A stretch of DNA of 64,000 nt. It comes from Phocaeicola faecalis (GTDB taxonomy: Bacteria; Bacteroidota; Bacteroidia; Bacteroidales; Bacteroidaceae). The notes under the pieces are model-generated. The model saw nothing but the letters and a program-made list of their open reading frames with translations, did no database searches and was not told the DNA's origin. The DNA lies in assembly GCF_021730445.1 (NCBI RefSeq), contig NZ_JADNRM010000014.1, positions 47,579 to 111,578 of the forward strand, read 5' to 3'. Made by a program: the position numbers and the translations under genes. Of the stretch, positions 8,170 to 17,181 are shown piece after piece (position 1 is the stretch's first letter; every line of letters begins with the position of its first letter).

Positions 8170-9429
8170 ATGAATAAACGAAATATGGATGCACCTCCTC
8201 TGTCCTTATATGAATTGAATGCGCTGGTAAAACGCAGCATCACCTCTTGTATGCCCGATACTTATTGGCTGCAGGCGGAACTGAGTGATGTGCGTAGCAA
8301 CTACTCCGGCCATTGTTACCTTGAGTTTGTGCAAAAAGAGCCGAGAGGAAATAATTTGATAGCCAAGGCCCGGGGAACTATTTGGAGTAATGTGTACCGG
8401 CTGCTGAAACCTTACTTTGAGGAAGAGACCGGACAGGCATTTGTGGCGGGCATTAAAGTGTTGGTGGAGGTGTCGGTGGAGTTTCACGAACTTTACGGAT
8501 ACTCATTGACTGTAGTCAATATTGACCCTACCTATACGTTGGGGGATATGGCACGCCGTCGGCGTGAAATATTGAGGCAGTTGGACGAAGAAGGTGTCCT
8601 CACTCTGAATAAAGAGTTGGAACTTCCTTTGCTCACTCAGCGGATTGCAGTCATTTCATCTGCCACGGCAGCCGGTTACGGAGACTTCTGTAATCAATTG
8701 GAGCATAATCCATACGGCTTTATTTTCTATCCTCGTCTTTTTCCTGCCGTCATGCAGGGCGACAGGGTGGAGGAAACCATCATTGCAGCCCTCGACACCA
8801 TCAATGCGCAGCGTGACGACTGGGATGTAGTGGTCATTATTCGGGGAGGCGGTGCCACTTCCGACCTTTCGGGCTTCGATACCTACGAGCTGGCGGCAAA
8901 CTGTGCACAATTTCCGTTGCCTATCATTACAGGCATCGGGCATGAACGTGACGATACCGTTCTCGACAGTGTTTCACACACGCGTGTGAAAACACCGACG
9001 GCTGCTGCCGAATTTCTCATTAACCATCTGCACGACACGGCTGAGACGCTGGAAGATTATGCGTCGTCCATTCTTTATGCCGTCACTGCCCGGATGGAGA
9101 AGGAAAAGACGAGGCTTACCCGCCTGGTGGAACGTATCCCGATGCAGACCCGTATGCGCATACAGGAGGAAAGGCATCGGCTGGAGTTAGTTGAGAAGCA
9201 CGTGGAAACTCTTTCTCAGAAGAGGCTGGCGGAAGAGAATCATCGTCTCCGGCTCTTGGAGCAACAGATAAAAGCGGCTTCGCCCGAACATCTGCTGAAA
9301 CGCGGTTACAGCATTACCCTGAAAGAGGGGAAAGCTGTTACAGATGCCTCTTGCCTGAAAGAGGGTGACAAACTCATCACCCGCTTCGCAAAAGGAGAAG
9401 TGAGAAGTATAGTAATAACCGATAAATAA
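8170..9429 (+). CDS. xseA: Exodeoxyribonuclease VII large subunit
   Basis: This 419-residue cytosolic protein has the N-terminal OB fold (residues ~10-110; SLYELNALVKRSI, YSLTVVNIDPTYTLGDMARRR). The catalytic domain carries QRIAVISSATAAGYGDFCNQL and IIRGGGATSDLSGFD, and GIGHERDDTVLD then THTRV-type KTPTAAAEF follow. A coiled-coil C-terminal half follows these. ExoVII degrades single-stranded DNA from both ends in repair. Its length and gene order with xseB 11 bp downstream are standard. Confidence 0.95.
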   Translation: MNKRNMDAPPLSLYELNALVKRSITSCMPDTYWLQAELSDVRSNYSGHCYLEFVQKEPRGNNLIAKARGTIWSNVYRLLKPYFEEETGQAFVAGIKVLVEVSVEFHELYGYSLTVVNIDPTYTLGDMARRRREILRQLDEEGVLTLNKELELPLLTQRIAVISSATAAGYGDFCNQLEHNPYGFIFYPRLFPAVMQGDRVEETIIAALDTINAQRDDWDVVVIIRGGGATSDLSGFDTYELAANCAQFPLPIITGIGHERDDTVLDSVSHTRVKTPTAAAEFLINHLHDTAETLEDYASSILYAVTARMEKEKTRLTRLVERIPMQTRMRIQEERHRLELVEKHVETLSQKRLAEENHRLRLLEQQIKAASPEHLLKRGYSITLKEGKAVTDASCLKEGDKLITRFAKGEVRSIVITDK

Positions 9430-9440
9430 TATTCAAGAAT

Positions 9441-9641
9441 ATGGCAGCAAAGAAACAGACATACGAACAGGCCATGAAGCGCCTCGAAGAAATAGTTGCC
9501 CGCATCGATAGTAATGAACTCGACATCGACAGTTTGGGCGAAAGCCTTAAAGAAGCGCAGGAACTCATTAGGTTCTGCCGTGAGAAGCTTTATAAGGCTG
9601 ATGGGGAAATCAAGAAAATATTGGAAGAGGAAGATAAATGA
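9441..9641 (+). CDS. xseB: Exodeoxyribonuclease VII small subunit
   Basis: This 66-residue helical protein has the family core YEQAMKRLEEIVARIDSNEL and ESLKEAQELIRFCREKL. It binds the coiled-coil arm of the large subunit, encoded immediately upstream, to form ExoVII. Its length is normal for the family. Confidence 0.93.
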   Translation: MAAKKQTYEQAMKRLEEIVARIDSNELDIDSLGESLKEAQELIRFCREKLYKADGEIKKILEEEDK

Positions 9642-9685
9642 TAAACAATTCTTCCTATTTGGTTGGAATTTGCAAATATAAACCT

Positions 9686-9693
9686 TAATTTTG
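9686..9693 (+). promoter_or_regulatory. -7 box for ilvE
   Basis: TAATTTTG is a perfect TAnnTTTG, 38 bp before the ilvE ATG. TTTG at 9658-9661 is a candidate -33 element. Confidence 0.6.
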
Positions 9694-9730
9694 CTCGCAA
9701 TCGTAAATAATAATATTAAAAGCATACACA

Positions 9731-10750
9731 ATGAAAGAGATTGATTGGGCGAATCTGTCCTTCGGCTATATGAAGACAGATTACAATGTACGTTGTTACT
9801 ATCGCGACGGTGCATGGGGAGAATTGGAACTTTGTTCGGAAGAAACACTGAATATTCACATGGCGGCTACTTGTCTGCACTATGGACAGGAAGCATTTGA
9901 GGGCCTGAAAGCATATCGCGGTAAAGACGGTAAAGTTCGTATCTTCCGTCCGGAAGCCAACGCACAGCGTTTGCAGAGTACTTGTAACGGTATCCTAATG
10001 CCTGAACTGCCGACAGAGACATTCCTTGCAGCAGTGAAAAAGGTGGTGAAAGCCAACGAGCGTTTTATCCCTCCTTACGAAAGCGGCGCTTCTCTTTATA
10101 TCCGCCCCTTGCTTATCGGAACCGGTGCACAGGTAGGTGTACATCCTGCCAACGAATATATGTTTGTCGTATTTGTAACTCCTGTCGGTCCTTACTTTAA
10201 GGGAGGTTTCTCTACTAATCCATACGTTATTATCCGTGAGTTCGACCGTGCGGCTCCTTACGGAACCGGCCGTTACAAGGTAGGCGGAAACTATGCAGCC
10301 AGTTTGCTTGCCAACAAGAAAGCACATGATTTGGGCTACTCTTGCGAGTTCTATCTGGATGCAAAAGAAAAGAAATACATCGACGAATGCGGTGCCGCCA
10401 ATTTCTTCGGAATCAAAAACAATACGTATATCACCCCGAAATCATCTTCTATCCTGCCTTCCATCACTAACAAGAGCTTGATGCAATTGGCAGAAGATAT
10501 GGGTATAAAAGTAGAATGTCGCCCTGTTCCTGAAGAAGAACTGGAAACATTCGAAGAAGCGGGTGCTTGTGGAACAGCAGCTGTTATCAGCCCCATTCAG
10601 CGAATTGATGATTTGGAAAACAATAAATCGTATGTCATCTCGAAAGATGGTAAGCCGGGACCGATTTGCACAAAACTGTACACAAAGTTGCGTGCCATTC
10701 AGTATGGTGACGAACCTGATACTCATAATTGGGTCACCATTCTTGATTAA
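9731..10750 (+). CDS. ilvE: Branched-chain amino acid aminotransferase
   Basis: This 339-residue class IV PLP enzyme carries out the last transamination to Leu, Ile and Val. The PLP lysine is Lys183 in [14 protein letters not shown]. Other family segments are [27 protein letters not shown] and CGAANFFGI with [12 protein letters not shown]. The size and motifs match the larger bacterial/eukaryotic-type BCAT group. It is a single-gene unit with its own promoter upstream and a strong terminator downstream. Confidence 0.95.
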   Translation: MKEIDWANLSFGYMKTDYNVRCYYRDGAWGELELCSEETLNIHMAATCLHYGQEAFEGLKAYRGKDGKVRIFRPEANAQRLQSTCNGILMPELPTETFLAAVKKVVKANERFIPPYESGASLYIRPLLIGTGAQVGVHPANEYMFVVFVTPVGPYFKGGFSTNPYVIIREFDRAAPYGTGRYKVGGNYAASLLANKKAHDLGYSCEFYLDAKEKKYIDECGAANFFGIKNNTYITPKSSSILPSITNKSLMQLAEDMGIKVECRPVPEEELETFEEAGACGTAAVISPIQRIDDLENNKSYVISKDGKPGPICTKLYTKLRAIQYGDEPDTHNWVTILD

Positions 10751-10790
10751 TATTTGTGAGGGACATAAACTTCCTCTCAGTGAAAAGAAT

Positions 10791-10829
10791 AATAAGGTTT
10801 GCAAGCGAATTGCAAGCCTTATTTTTTTT
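10791..10829 (+). terminator. Strong intrinsic terminator of ilvE
   Basis: AATAAGGTTTGCAA (10791-10804) pairs with TTGCAAGCCTTATT (10810-10823) around a five-base loop with one G-T pair, and a run of eight T ends at 10829. It lies before the trmB promoter and rules out translation starts for trmB inside it. Confidence 0.9.
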
Positions 10830-10848
10830 CTCTTTCTTAGATATTCCC

Positions 10849-10856
10849 TACCTTTG
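10849..10856 (+). promoter_or_regulatory. -7 box for trmB
   Basis: TACCTTTG is a perfect TAnnTTTG, 32 bp before the trmB ATG at 10888 and just after the ilvE terminator. Confidence 0.65.
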
Positions 10857-10887
10857 CCCGACAAAACAAATAATCATAAGAATTTGC

Positions 10888-11646
10888 ATGGGAAAAGGAA
10901 AACTAGAGAAATTTGCAGATATGCGTGACTATCCGCACGTGTTTGAATACCCTTATTCGGTGACCGATAATGTTCCTTTTGAGATGAAAGGGAACTGGAA
11001 CCGTGACTTTTTTAAAAATGATAATCCAATCGTGCTTGAATTGGGGTGCGGACGTGGGGAGTATACGGTAGGACTGGGGCGTATGTATGCCGATAAGAAC
11101 TTTATCGGGGTAGATATAAAAGGAGCCCGTATGTGGACTGGTGCTACAGATGCGCTGAAGGCAGGCATGAAGAACGTGGCATTTCTGCGCACCAATATTG
11201 AGATTATCGAACGCTTCTTTGCTCCCGGCGAGGTAAGTGAAATCTGGCTCACCTTTTCTGACCCTCAGATGAAGAAGGCCACCAAGAGACTCACCTCTAC
11301 CTATTTTATGAACCGTTATCGCAAGTTCTTGAAACCGGACGGATTAATCCATCTGAAGACTGACAGCAATTTTATGTTCACTTATACTCGTTATATGGTA
11401 GAGGAGAATCATTTTCCTGTCGAGTTCCTGACTGAAGACTTGTATCATTCAGGGCTTGTCGACGATATTTTGGGTATTCGCACTTATTATGAACAACAAT
11501 GGCTCGACCGTGGTTTGAACATCAAATATATGAAGTTCCGCTTACCGCAAGAAGGGGAGTTGCGCGAACCCGATGTGGAAATCGAATTGGACGAATATCG
11601 CAGTTACAACCGTAGCAAGCGAAGCGGTTTGCAAACAAGTAAATAA
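10888..11646 (+). CDS. trmB: tRNA (guanine-N7-)-methyltransferase
   Basis: This 252-residue cytosolic enzyme makes m7G46 in tRNA with S-adenosylmethionine. The start at 10888 ([19 protein letters not shown]) is chosen because the frame upstream crosses the ilvE terminator and the -7 box. The SAM-binding motif is [15 protein letters not shown], followed by [13 protein letters not shown]. The catalytic and tRNA-binding motifs are [14 protein letters not shown] and [16 protein letters not shown], and LKTDS lies in the later conserved block. The downstream Mrp gene is 15 bp away and probably co-transcribed. Confidence 0.93.
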   Translation: MGKGKLEKFADMRDYPHVFEYPYSVTDNVPFEMKGNWNRDFFKNDNPIVLELGCGRGEYTVGLGRMYADKNFIGVDIKGARMWTGATDALKAGMKNVAFLRTNIEIIERFFAPGEVSEIWLTFSDPQMKKATKRLTSTYFMNRYRKFLKPDGLIHLKTDSNFMFTYTRYMVEENHFPVEFLTEDLYHSGLVDDILGIRTYYEQQWLDRGLNIKYMKFRLPQEGELREPDVEIELDEYRSYNRSKRSGLQTSK

Positions 11647-11661
11647 TAAATAATCTACATT

Positions 11662-12762
11662 ATGACCTTATATCCAAAATTGATTCTAGACGCTCTGGCA
11701 ACGGTGCGTTATCCCGGAACGGGAAAGAACTTGGTTGAAGCGGAGATGGTTGCCGACAATCTCCGTATTGATGGAATGTCTGTCAGTTTCTCTCTGATTT
11801 TTGAGAAACCCACCGATCCGTTTATGAAATCTATGTTGAAGGCTGCCGAAACAGCTATTCACACTTATGTATCTCCTGATGTTCAGGTTACTATCTCTAC
11901 GGAGAGCCGTCAGGCGGCACGTCCTGAGCCGGGCAAGATGCTTCCTTTGGTGAAAAATGTCATAGCTGTTTCTTCAGGCAAAGGAGGGGTGGGTAAATCT
12001 ACCGTAGCTGCCAACCTTGCAGTCGCATTGGCTAAGTTGGGCTATAAAGTGGGTTTGCTGGATGCTGATATATTCGGTCCTTCCATGCCGAAAATGTTTC
12101 AGGTGGAAGATGCTCGTCCATACGCCGAGCAGATTGACGGTCGCGATTTGATTGTCCCGATTGAGAAGTATGGCATCAAACTCCTTTCCATCGGTTTCTT
12201 TGTAGACCCCGACCAGGCAACCTTGTGGCGTGGCGGTATGGCGAGCAATGCCTTGAAGCAATTAATAGGAGATGCCAATTGGGGCGAACTGGACTATTTT
12301 ATTCTCGATACTCCTCCGGGTACCAGTGATATCCATCTTACTTTGGTACAGACACTTGCCATTACGGGAGCCGTAATTGTCAGCACACCGCAACAAGTGG
12401 CATTGGCCGATGCGCGCAAGGGTATCAATATGTATACTAATGATAAGGTGAATGTGCCGATTCTCGGATTGATAGAGAACATGTCATGGTTTACTCCTGC
12501 CGAACTGCCCGAAAACAAATACTATCTGTTTGGTAAAGAAGGTGCGAAACAGTTGGCGGAAGAGATGAATGTTCCTTTGCTGGGACAGATTCCTATCGTG
12601 CAAAGTATCTGCGAGAATGGTGACAAGGGCACTCCCGCCGCTTTGGACGAAACGACCATTACAGGACGTGCTTTCTTGGAATTGGCGGAGAATGTGGTGA
12701 AGCAGACTGCGAAGCGCAATGCAGAACAGGCACCGACACATATTGTAGAGCTGAAAAAATAA
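11662..12762 (+). CDS. Mrp/NBP35-type P-loop ATPase (iron-sulfur carrier family)
   Basis: This 366-residue cytosolic protein has an N-terminal DUF59/MIP18-like domain (residues ~1-85). The ParA-like ATPase domain follows, with the deviant Walker A motif SSGKGGVGKS (residues 104-113), LLDADIFGPSMPKM and YFILDTPPGTSDIHL. Family members carry and insert Fe-S clusters. The usual CPxC cluster motif after the ENMS segment is not present here (ENMSWFTPAELPENKYYLFG), so cluster binding may differ. It is downstream of trmB in the same unit, and a bidirectional palindrome lies after it. Confidence 0.88.
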   Translation: MTLYPKLILDALATVRYPGTGKNLVEAEMVADNLRIDGMSVSFSLIFEKPTDPFMKSMLKAAETAIHTYVSPDVQVTISTESRQAARPEPGKMLPLVKNVIAVSSGKGGVGKSTVAANLAVALAKLGYKVGLLDADIFGPSMPKMFQVEDARPYAEQIDGRDLIVPIEKYGIKLLSIGFFVDPDQATLWRGGMASNALKQLIGDANWGELDYFILDTPPGTSDIHLTLVQTLAITGAVIVSTPQQVALADARKGINMYTNDKVNVPILGLIENMSWFTPAELPENKYYLFGKEGAKQLAEEMNVPLLGQIPIVQSICENGDKGTPAALDETTITGRAFLELAENVVKQTAKRNAEQAPTHIVELKK

Positions 12763-12845
12763 GCTGATACTGGAGAAGGCTGTGTAAAAATGAAACCGGC
12801 CTGTCATACTGTAAGGGGATGTATCAAAACTTTCCTTTTATCGAA

Positions 12846-12952
12846 GAGGATGTGTCAAAACAAAAATGACCCTTCCGAAAAGTTACAGATTGTAACTACC
12901 ACACTTAAAAGAGCCGTATCAAACTCTGTTTCGAGTAATGATACGGCTCTTT
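12846..12952 (+). repeat. Dispersed ~105-bp palindromic repeat, copy 2, with bidirectional terminator
   Basis: This is homologous to the reverse complement of 4421-4524. Its 3' part is a near-ideal hairpin: AAAGAGCCGTATCA (12908-12921) pairs exactly with TGATACGGCTCTTT (12939-12952). It lies between the convergent Mrp gene and the propeller lipoprotein gene. The remaining 12763-13071 gap has a related GGATGTATCAAAAC motif at about 12820 and no convincing gene. Confidence 0.7.
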
Positions 12953-13071
12953 CAGGTTCAGTAGAAATCTTATGGTGATGACTTTCGGGCTCTCTGCCAA
13001 CACTATGGAAGTGATTTTCTATAGTAGAAAATACTGATGTTGAAAGCAAAGGTATTTCATGGCTCTTCTTG

Positions 13072-14706
13072 TTATTTGGGTGGGAAATACACTGTGATAA
13101 TGAAATTATTGGTTTTAATCGGTTCGTTCGCTTTATTTTTTGCCGGGTCTATTTGCTTGATACCTTTAACAAGCCGAAGGGCTTCCTCATCCAGTTTTTC
13201 TTCGCCGGATTTGCGGAAAAGCCGAATTTGGGATAGATGGCCTTGTTCATCTACAGCGGCTCTAATCATTACTGCTTTTTCGTTCTTTGCATCCCAGTCT
13301 TTGTATTTGTTGTTCTCTCGGAAATAGTTTTTCCATTCATAGAAGAATGGAGTGGTAACAACTACTGTATCTTTGGAATCGGATGTATCGATATGAGTCA
13401 GGGATGAGGCGGTCTTTTCCATCTCTTGATAGCCGGACGGTGCAATCACTTGCACTCCGGGAGTTGTTTGAGCGGGAGTCAGTGTATGGCTGTCTTTTAT
13501 ATCACCTATTAATATATAGTTGTTGTCGTCTTCCGAAAAACTATTGATTAATTGAGCCCATTTGCTCTGTTCATCTTCAGTCATGCCGGTAGCCGTAGAC
13601 AATGCTGTTTCCATCTTTCCTTTCAGGTCGCCCGGGTCGAAGTTCTGCACGAAACGTCCTTCCATGAAAGCCAAGTCGGGGTATTCTATTTCGATATTTG
13701 CCAAATAATCATTGACAAACTTCACATAACTGCCTTTTAGGGTTGACTTGTCAATCAGAATGTAGCGGAATCCACCGGCTTTTGAGCCAAAGGCCTCTGT
13801 CGTCAGTTCTGTCATCAAACATACTATGTAGTAATCCTTCAATTCAGTAAAACTATGGCGGATGATTTCGCTGTTTTCAAAGTCTGTGGTGAAGACAGGA
13901 TATAGTTTGTTTTCTTGGGCAGAATAATGATAGAGGGAGTCCTGGCGCGGCACCCATGAGAATTGCATAAAATCAAAAGACGTAGTGTTTTTCGTATTAT
14001 ATACTTCATTGCTATAATCATCGCCTACGTAGAACTGCTCACCGTTGACTTGTTGAAGTATATTTCCTTTAAAATCTTGTTGCCATACTGTCATATTGTT
14101 TTCCAACCATTTAAAAGGAATCATTCCCATGGTGAGTTGTCCTTTCTGCGTATCGATGTTGAATACTCCTTTGGGTATCCGGTTGGGAAGCGGAATGGGA
14201 GGAAGTGCATTTCCCTGCATGTCAAAAACCAGTATCTTGTTTGTTGTCCAAGGAAGCAGATAAATACGGTTGTTCTTTTCGTCTATTTGGTCGTCATACA
14301 GCACTTTATATTCGTTGGGTCCTTGTCCGAAGCTGCCTATCTGATGGATATATTTCCCTTTTTGGTCGAATAGTTTATAGGGTACTTGACCGAAACCATG
14401 GATGCCGATATAGTGCTCTGAAACGGAGATTCCTCCTTGCCTGACCAATGCCGCTTCTGTGTTTTCCAGTTTAATTAGCCGGAGGCTGTTTGTCAGTGCG
14501 CTGAGCGGTATGATTTGTTCTTTTTCTTTTACCTTGGAAAGGTGGAAAATGGTCAGGGTATCGTGGTTGTCAACTTGGCGGGAGGCCACAATGGGGCATT
14601 CATCAAGTAATCCGCCATCTGTTTGTTGGTTGTTTGAGGGATTGGAACAGGCGAATAAGCCGAACAATAATCCAATGTATAAAGAATAGATAGTGTATTT
14701 TTTCAT
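13072..14706 (-). CDS. Lipoprotein with 6-bladed beta-propeller and C-terminal TonB-like domain
   Basis: This is a 544-residue protein from the ATG at 14706. MKKYTIYSLYIGLLFGLFAC is a lipoprotein signal with Cys at residue 20. The middle resembles the 6-bladed beta-propeller proteins of Bacteroidales: repeated strands such as YIGIHGFGQVPYKLFDQKG, YIHQIGSFGQGPNEYKVL and RIYLLPWTTNKILVFDMQG. The last ~75 residues (AVDEQGHLSQIRLFRKSG, LDEEALRLVKGIKQIDPAK, FIITVYFPPK) read like a TonB C-terminal domain, the same fold found twice in the M56 gene upstream. It is downstream of and on the same strand as the BlaI/M56 pair but separated by a 147-bp repeat. It may be a periplasmic or surface sensor of that system; this is inference. 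Confidence 0.72.
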   Translation of the reverse strand: MKKYTIYSLYIGLLFGLFACSNPSNNQQTDGGLLDECPIVASRQVDNHDTLTIFHLSKVKEKEQIIPLSALTNSLRLIKLENTEAALVRQGGISVSEHYIGIHGFGQVPYKLFDQKGKYIHQIGSFGQGPNEYKVLYDDQIDEKNNRIYLLPWTTNKILVFDMQGNALPPIPLPNRIPKGVFNIDTQKGQLTMGMIPFKWLENNMTVWQQDFKGNILQQVNGEQFYVGDDYSNEVYNTKNTTSFDFMQFSWVPRQDSLYHYSAQENKLYPVFTTDFENSEIIRHSFTELKDYYIVCLMTELTTEAFGSKAGGFRYILIDKSTLKGSYVKFVNDYLANIEIEYPDLAFMEGRFVQNFDPGDLKGKMETALSTATGMTEDEQSKWAQLINSFSEDDNNYILIGDIKDSHTLTPAQTTPGVQVIAPSGYQEMEKTASSLTHIDTSDSKDTVVVTTPFFYEWKNYFRENNKYKDWDAKNEKAVMIRAAVDEQGHLSQIRLFRKSGEEKLDEEALRLVKGIKQIDPAKNKANEPIKTNNFIITVYFPPK

Positions 14707-14733
14707 CCGGATGTTATTAATAGGTTGAAGGAG

Positions 14734-14880
14734 GTGTGTCAAAACTAAAATGGTCTATCCAATCGTCAACTGTAGAGGCAGGGATTGCCTGCCCGAAGAC
14801 ACAAAGCAAACTGTTTTCGGGCGAGCGAACCTCGCCCCTACGAACTAAACGACAGTATTGTCCACATTTTGACACAACCC
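14734..14880 (+). repeat. MITE-like 147-bp repeat, copy 1
   Basis: This is highly similar to 62716-62861 in the same orientation. It begins GTGTGTCAAAACTAAA and ends TTTTGACACAAC, so its ends are inverted (GTGTCAAAA / TTTTGACAC). Inside are inverted arms of 24 bp (14772-14795 and 14818-14841) that begin with GTAGAGGC or GTAGGGGC. There is no transposase. It sits between the M56 gene and the propeller gene. Confidence 0.75.
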
Positions 14881-14895
14881 CATAGAGAGGTATTC

Positions 14896-16614
14896 TTATT
14901 GTATTTTGAATATAACCGGAACGGTATATCCTACGCGTACAACTTTACCCCTTTGCTTGCCGGGTTTCCATTTGGGCATAGAATTGACCACCCGTAATGC
15001 TTCGTCATTGAGCAATGGGTTGCCGCCTCTGATAATTTCGGGCGTACTGATAGAGCCGTCTTTTTCTATCACAAACTTAACTGATACCTTTCCCTCCACC
15101 TTTTTAGCTTTTGCTTCTTCAGGATATTTCATATTAGTCATGAGGAATTTCAAGCAAGCTGCCATACCGCCGGGGAACTCAGGCATTTCTTCTACAACCT
15201 GAAATAGTTGGTTATCATCGAAATCGGAGTTGGATTTGGCTTGCGTGCCATTGCTTTTGGTGTTGCCTTTAGCGGTATTCATTGCTTTCTGATAGCCGGT
15301 GCCGTCTAATGAAAAGATGAGCGGAACAGTGTAGTATACTCTTACTTCTTTCCCTCTTTGTTTTCCCGGTTTCCATTTGGGCATAGAATTGACCACTCGC
15401 AATGCTTCTTCATTGAATATTGAGTTGTCACTTCGTACAACTTTGGCATTTGTAATGCTTCCGTCCTTTTCTATAACGAATTTCACCGATACTTTACCTG
15501 TTATTTTGTCTTTCTTGGCTTGCTCGGGATACTTGATGTTATTGCTCAGGAACTTTAAGCATCCCATCATGCCGCCGTCAACGTATTCGGGCATTACCTC
15601 AACGATGCTAAATATCGGGTCATCGTCTTGGTAAACTGCCGGTGTATCAATGGCCTTGGTTTCAGGCGCTTGAATGGCTGTCACCGTCTCGACCACCTCA
15701 CTGGTGATGCGTTCGGTAGTCCGTGCCACCGTTTCAATGTTGCTGACCAAGAGTAGAGCAGCGGTCAGCGGTGCAAACAGGGCATATTTGATACGTCCTG
15801 CTGTGCGGGTTCTTCTTTTGTTCATCATAATAATGCGTTTCTTTAAATGTAATAAGTTGAAGTTATTATATAAACCGGTTTGTTTGTGTTGGTTGGCAAG
15901 TCCCAGCAGATGATACTGGTACTGCTGCCTGTTGGTTCCCGACTCCATAACGGTGTGGTCGGCAAGATATTCCAAGTTCAGTCTGATTTCACCTTTCAAC
16001 AACCACATGAAAGGATTCATCCAACAGATGATATTTACTATTTCACTGACAATGACATCAATGGAATGAAGCTGACGGGCATGTGTCAGTTCGTGTGTCA
16101 GGATGTCTTGTTTCTCATTTTCTTTTAGTTCCGGCAGATAGATAAAAATCCAGTGCCAGAATGAGAAAGGATTGTTCGGCGAAGGAAGGCTTTTTATCCG
16201 AATACCATTCACTGTTTCTTCTTTGCTTATCAAAGAGAGCCGGAAGATACTGAGCAATTGGATGATGAACCGGACGGAGAGCAGCACTACTCCGGTGAAA
16301 TACACCCATGTAAACAGGGACATCAGTGTGGGAGTGGAGGCAGTAACCGTGGCGGTTGCTATTTCATTATTTGTGTTTGTGTCGTTGGTGATTAAAAGTG
16401 TATAATAGTCTGCCAGTTCGTATATGGCAGGCTGCTCTTTTACCCATGTCTGTATGTTGAGCAAGGGGTAAAGGAAAGAAAGCGTGAGAAAGCTAAGCAG
16501 AGCAATCCGGCGCCATTTAAAGAATGTGTCGCTGCCGCAAAACAGTTTGTAGAAAGCATAGAATAAGGCAATGCCTGCATTCACTTTCAGCATGTAGATA
16601 AGTTCGGGAGCCAT
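14896..16614 (-). CDS. BlaR1-like M56 peptidase with two TonB C-terminal domains
   Basis: This is a 572-residue inner-membrane protein. The N-terminal half has about four membrane segments (residues ~5-25, 35-52, 97-125 and one near 287-303) and a zinc peptidase site HELTH (174-178) with a distal ExxAD motif (EYLAD, 215-219). After the last membrane segment come two similar domains of about 100 residues. Each has MPE(Y/F), a GKVSVKFVIEKDG strand and VNSMPKWKPGKQRGK: TonB C-terminal domains, here duplicated. In BlaR1/MecR1 systems the peptidase cleaves or triggers cleavage of the BlaI repressor when the sensor part is engaged. The gene overlaps no other and starts 20 bp after blaI ends, so the two form an operon. 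Confidence 0.88.
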   Translation of the reverse strand: MAPELIYMLKVNAGIALFYAFYKLFCGSDTFFKWRRIALLSFLTLSFLYPLLNIQTWVKEQPAIYELADYYTLLITNDTNTNNEIATATVTASTPTLMSLFTWVYFTGVVLLSVRFIIQLLSIFRLSLISKEETVNGIRIKSLPSPNNPFSFWHWIFIYLPELKENEKQDILTHELTHARQLHSIDVIVSEIVNIICWMNPFMWLLKGEIRLNLEYLADHTVMESGTNRQQYQYHLLGLANQHKQTGLYNNFNLLHLKKRIIMMNKRRTRTAGRIKYALFAPLTAALLLVSNIETVARTTERITSEVVETVTAIQAPETKAIDTPAVYQDDDPIFSIVEVMPEYVDGGMMGCLKFLSNNIKYPEQAKKDKITGKVSVKFVIEKDGSITNAKVVRSDNSIFNEEALRVVNSMPKWKPGKQRGKEVRVYYTVPLIFSLDGTGYQKAMNTAKGNTKSNGTQAKSNSDFDDNQLFQVVEEMPEFPGGMAACLKFLMTNMKYPEEAKAKKVEGKVSVKFVIEKDGSISTPEIIRGGNPLLNDEALRVVNSMPKWKPGKQRGKVVRVGYTVPVIFKIQ

Positions 16615-16634
16615 AGTATTAACTGTTGATGAGG

Positions 16635-17000
16635 TTATTCTTCTTTTCCTTTTTCTATCAGGTCGATAATGTCTTTCAGGTCGTCTGTCGAAATCTTTTG
16701 TTCTTTGGCGAAGAAGGACACCATTTCCTTGTAAGAGTTGGCAAAGTAGTTTTGCACTACTCCTCCCATGAATGTACGCTTGTATTCGCTTTGCTTTATC
16801 AATGGAGTATATTGATAGGTGTTTCCAAAGCGCCGTGCGGCTACATATCCTTTACGCTTCAGATTATTGACAATGGAAGCGACGGTGGTGTAGGGCGGCT
16901 TTGGCTCCGGGAATTTTGAAACAATCTCTTTCACAAAGCAATCTCCTATGCTCCAGATGTAGAGCATGACTTCTTCTTCTTGTATTGTTAGTTTTTCCAT
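16635..17000 (-). CDS. BlaI/MecI/CopY family transcriptional repressor
   Basis: This 121-residue winged-helix protein has LTIQEEEVMLYIWSIGDCFV and the recognition region PPYTTVASIVNNLKRKGYV. The C-terminal helices (FAKEQKISTDDLKDIIDLIEK) are used for dimerization. It is the first gene of the operon with the M56 peptidase, the normal BlaI-BlaR1 arrangement. Its probable operator overlaps the promoter just upstream (17012-17055), so autoregulation is likely. The inducing signal is not evident; there is no beta-lactamase in the window. Confidence 0.92.
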   Translation of the reverse strand: MEKLTIQEEEVMLYIWSIGDCFVKEIVSKFPEPKPPYTTVASIVNNLKRKGYVAARRFGNTYQYTPLIKQSEYKRTFMGGVVQNYFANSYKEMVSFFAKEQKISTDDLKDIIDLIEKGKEE

Positions 17001-17011
17001 AAGTATATGAG

Positions 17012-17055
17012 TTAATTACGATGTTTTCGCAAACTTACGAAATTGTCGTAATTAA
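17012..17055 (-). promoter_or_regulatory. BlaI-type operator overlapping the -7 box
   Basis: TTACGA(5 bp)TCGTAA forms a perfect dyad at 17035-17051. A third half-site, TTACGA, is at 17016-17021, and TTAATTACGA / TCGTAATTAA (17012-17021 and 17046-17055) form an outer perfect inverted repeat. A perfect minus-strand -7 box, TAAGTTTG (17030-17037), lies inside it. A repressor bound here would block the promoter of the blaI operon. Confidence 0.7.
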
Positions 17056-17181
17056 ACAATGCAAGGAGGGTTAATTAATGCAAAGAGGGTGCATTAAATT
17101 AGTGATTGGCTATTTCCGTGCCGGTGAGACAGTCCGGCGGGATGTCCGGACAGCTATACTTATGGTTTGTTGTGCTGAGGG

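Noticed and set aside
6735..9177. Many open frames opposite the protease and xseA genes
   Set aside because: They are antisense shadows of well-supported genes with clear active-site motifs and have no recognisable domains.
14785..14997. Short open frame with a counterpart at 62767-63006
   Set aside because: The similarity comes from the 147-bp repeat DNA itself, and there is no promoter or plausible protein.
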